A stretch of 64,000 nucleotides of DNA from Doris montereyensis (Eukaryota; Mollusca; Gastropoda; Nudibranchia; Dorididae): assembly GCA_037039925.1 (NCBI GenBank), contig JAXRKP010000243.1, positions 328,501-392,500 on the forward strand. The letters are read 5' to 3'. The notes below the pieces were generated by a model, which had not been told where the DNA came from, ran no database searches, and saw nothing but the letters and a program-made list of their open reading frames with translations. Below are positions 63,799-64,000 of the stretch, one piece after another; the first letter of the stretch is position 1; every line of letters begins with the position of its first letter. A program made the position numbers and the translations under genes.

Positions 63799-64000
63799 CT
63801 CCACCATATATTAGTTTACTGTAATCTGAATGGAAGGAAGGGCAGAAGAGAAAAACAAACCTGATATGTGTACAATTGAAATAATATATAATATTTCATT
63901 ATAGAGATACATGTACATAGTAAGGATAATGTTTGGGATGAAGTACTGATACTGTTATCGGATACCAATGACAGAAGCAGTTGGTAATGAGTTGCATTCT

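Overview
This is a 64 kb window of animal nuclear DNA. It is AT-rich, intron-dense and full of repeats. The gene content (a ciliary dynein-assembly factor, a FAM219 protein, a GKAP1-type cGMP-kinase anchor and an EEP-fold hydrolase), short exons with GT/GC-AG introns, tRNA-derived SINEs, APE-type LINEs and hAT, pogo-like, piggyBac and Harbinger DNA transposons fit an invertebrate metazoan. A mollusc, perhaps a gastropod, is my best guess; that rests on the general repeat flavour (very long TC/GA and TA tracts, AGATCTAGATCTAG motifs), not on a diagnostic gene.

Four multi-exon genes can be reconstructed. (1) DNAAF4 (minus strand, exons 1-6 at 7579-1054, remainder off the left edge). (2) A FAM219-family gene (plus, five exons, 8053-14296, complete), divergent from DNAAF4 across only 473 bp, so a shared bidirectional promoter is likely. 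(3) GKAP1 (plus, ten exons, 26878-44768, complete). (4) A gene for an endonuclease/exonuclease/phosphatase (EEP)-fold hydrolase (minus, ten exons seen, 63798-54932, 5' end off the right edge), convergent with GKAP1 across about 10 kb of repeats. The four gene functions are unrelated; no operon-like logic is seen.

Repeats by region: 1-5.4 kb, two LINE remnants, a SINE and a hAT element with an 8-bp target duplication inside and beside DNAAF4. 6.7-7.2 kb, a 430-bp TA/GA microsatellite. 14.3-24.1 kb, mostly featureless AT-rich DNA with one TA-flanked pogo-like element and one SINE. 24.1-26.6 kb, dense microsatellites and an inverted SINE pair just upstream of GKAP1. 27.2-32.6 kb, an unknown repeat family in direct and inverted copies within GKAP1 intron 1. 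41.0-44.2 kb, a nested set (piggyBac holding Harbinger holding LINE) within GKAP1 intron 9. 46.0-50.2 kb, a TA-flanked element interrupted by a long LINE. 52.3-55.4 kb, a rearranged patchwork including a partial copy of an EEP-gene exon.

The most unusual signal is that GKAP1 and the EEP gene, both otherwise conserved and well spliced, carry several one-base frame breaks, nearly all at homopolymer runs, whereas DNAAF4 and FAM219 carry none. Residual homopolymer error in the assembly, or recent decay of the EEP gene, would explain this. I saw no convincing new defence or biosynthetic system.
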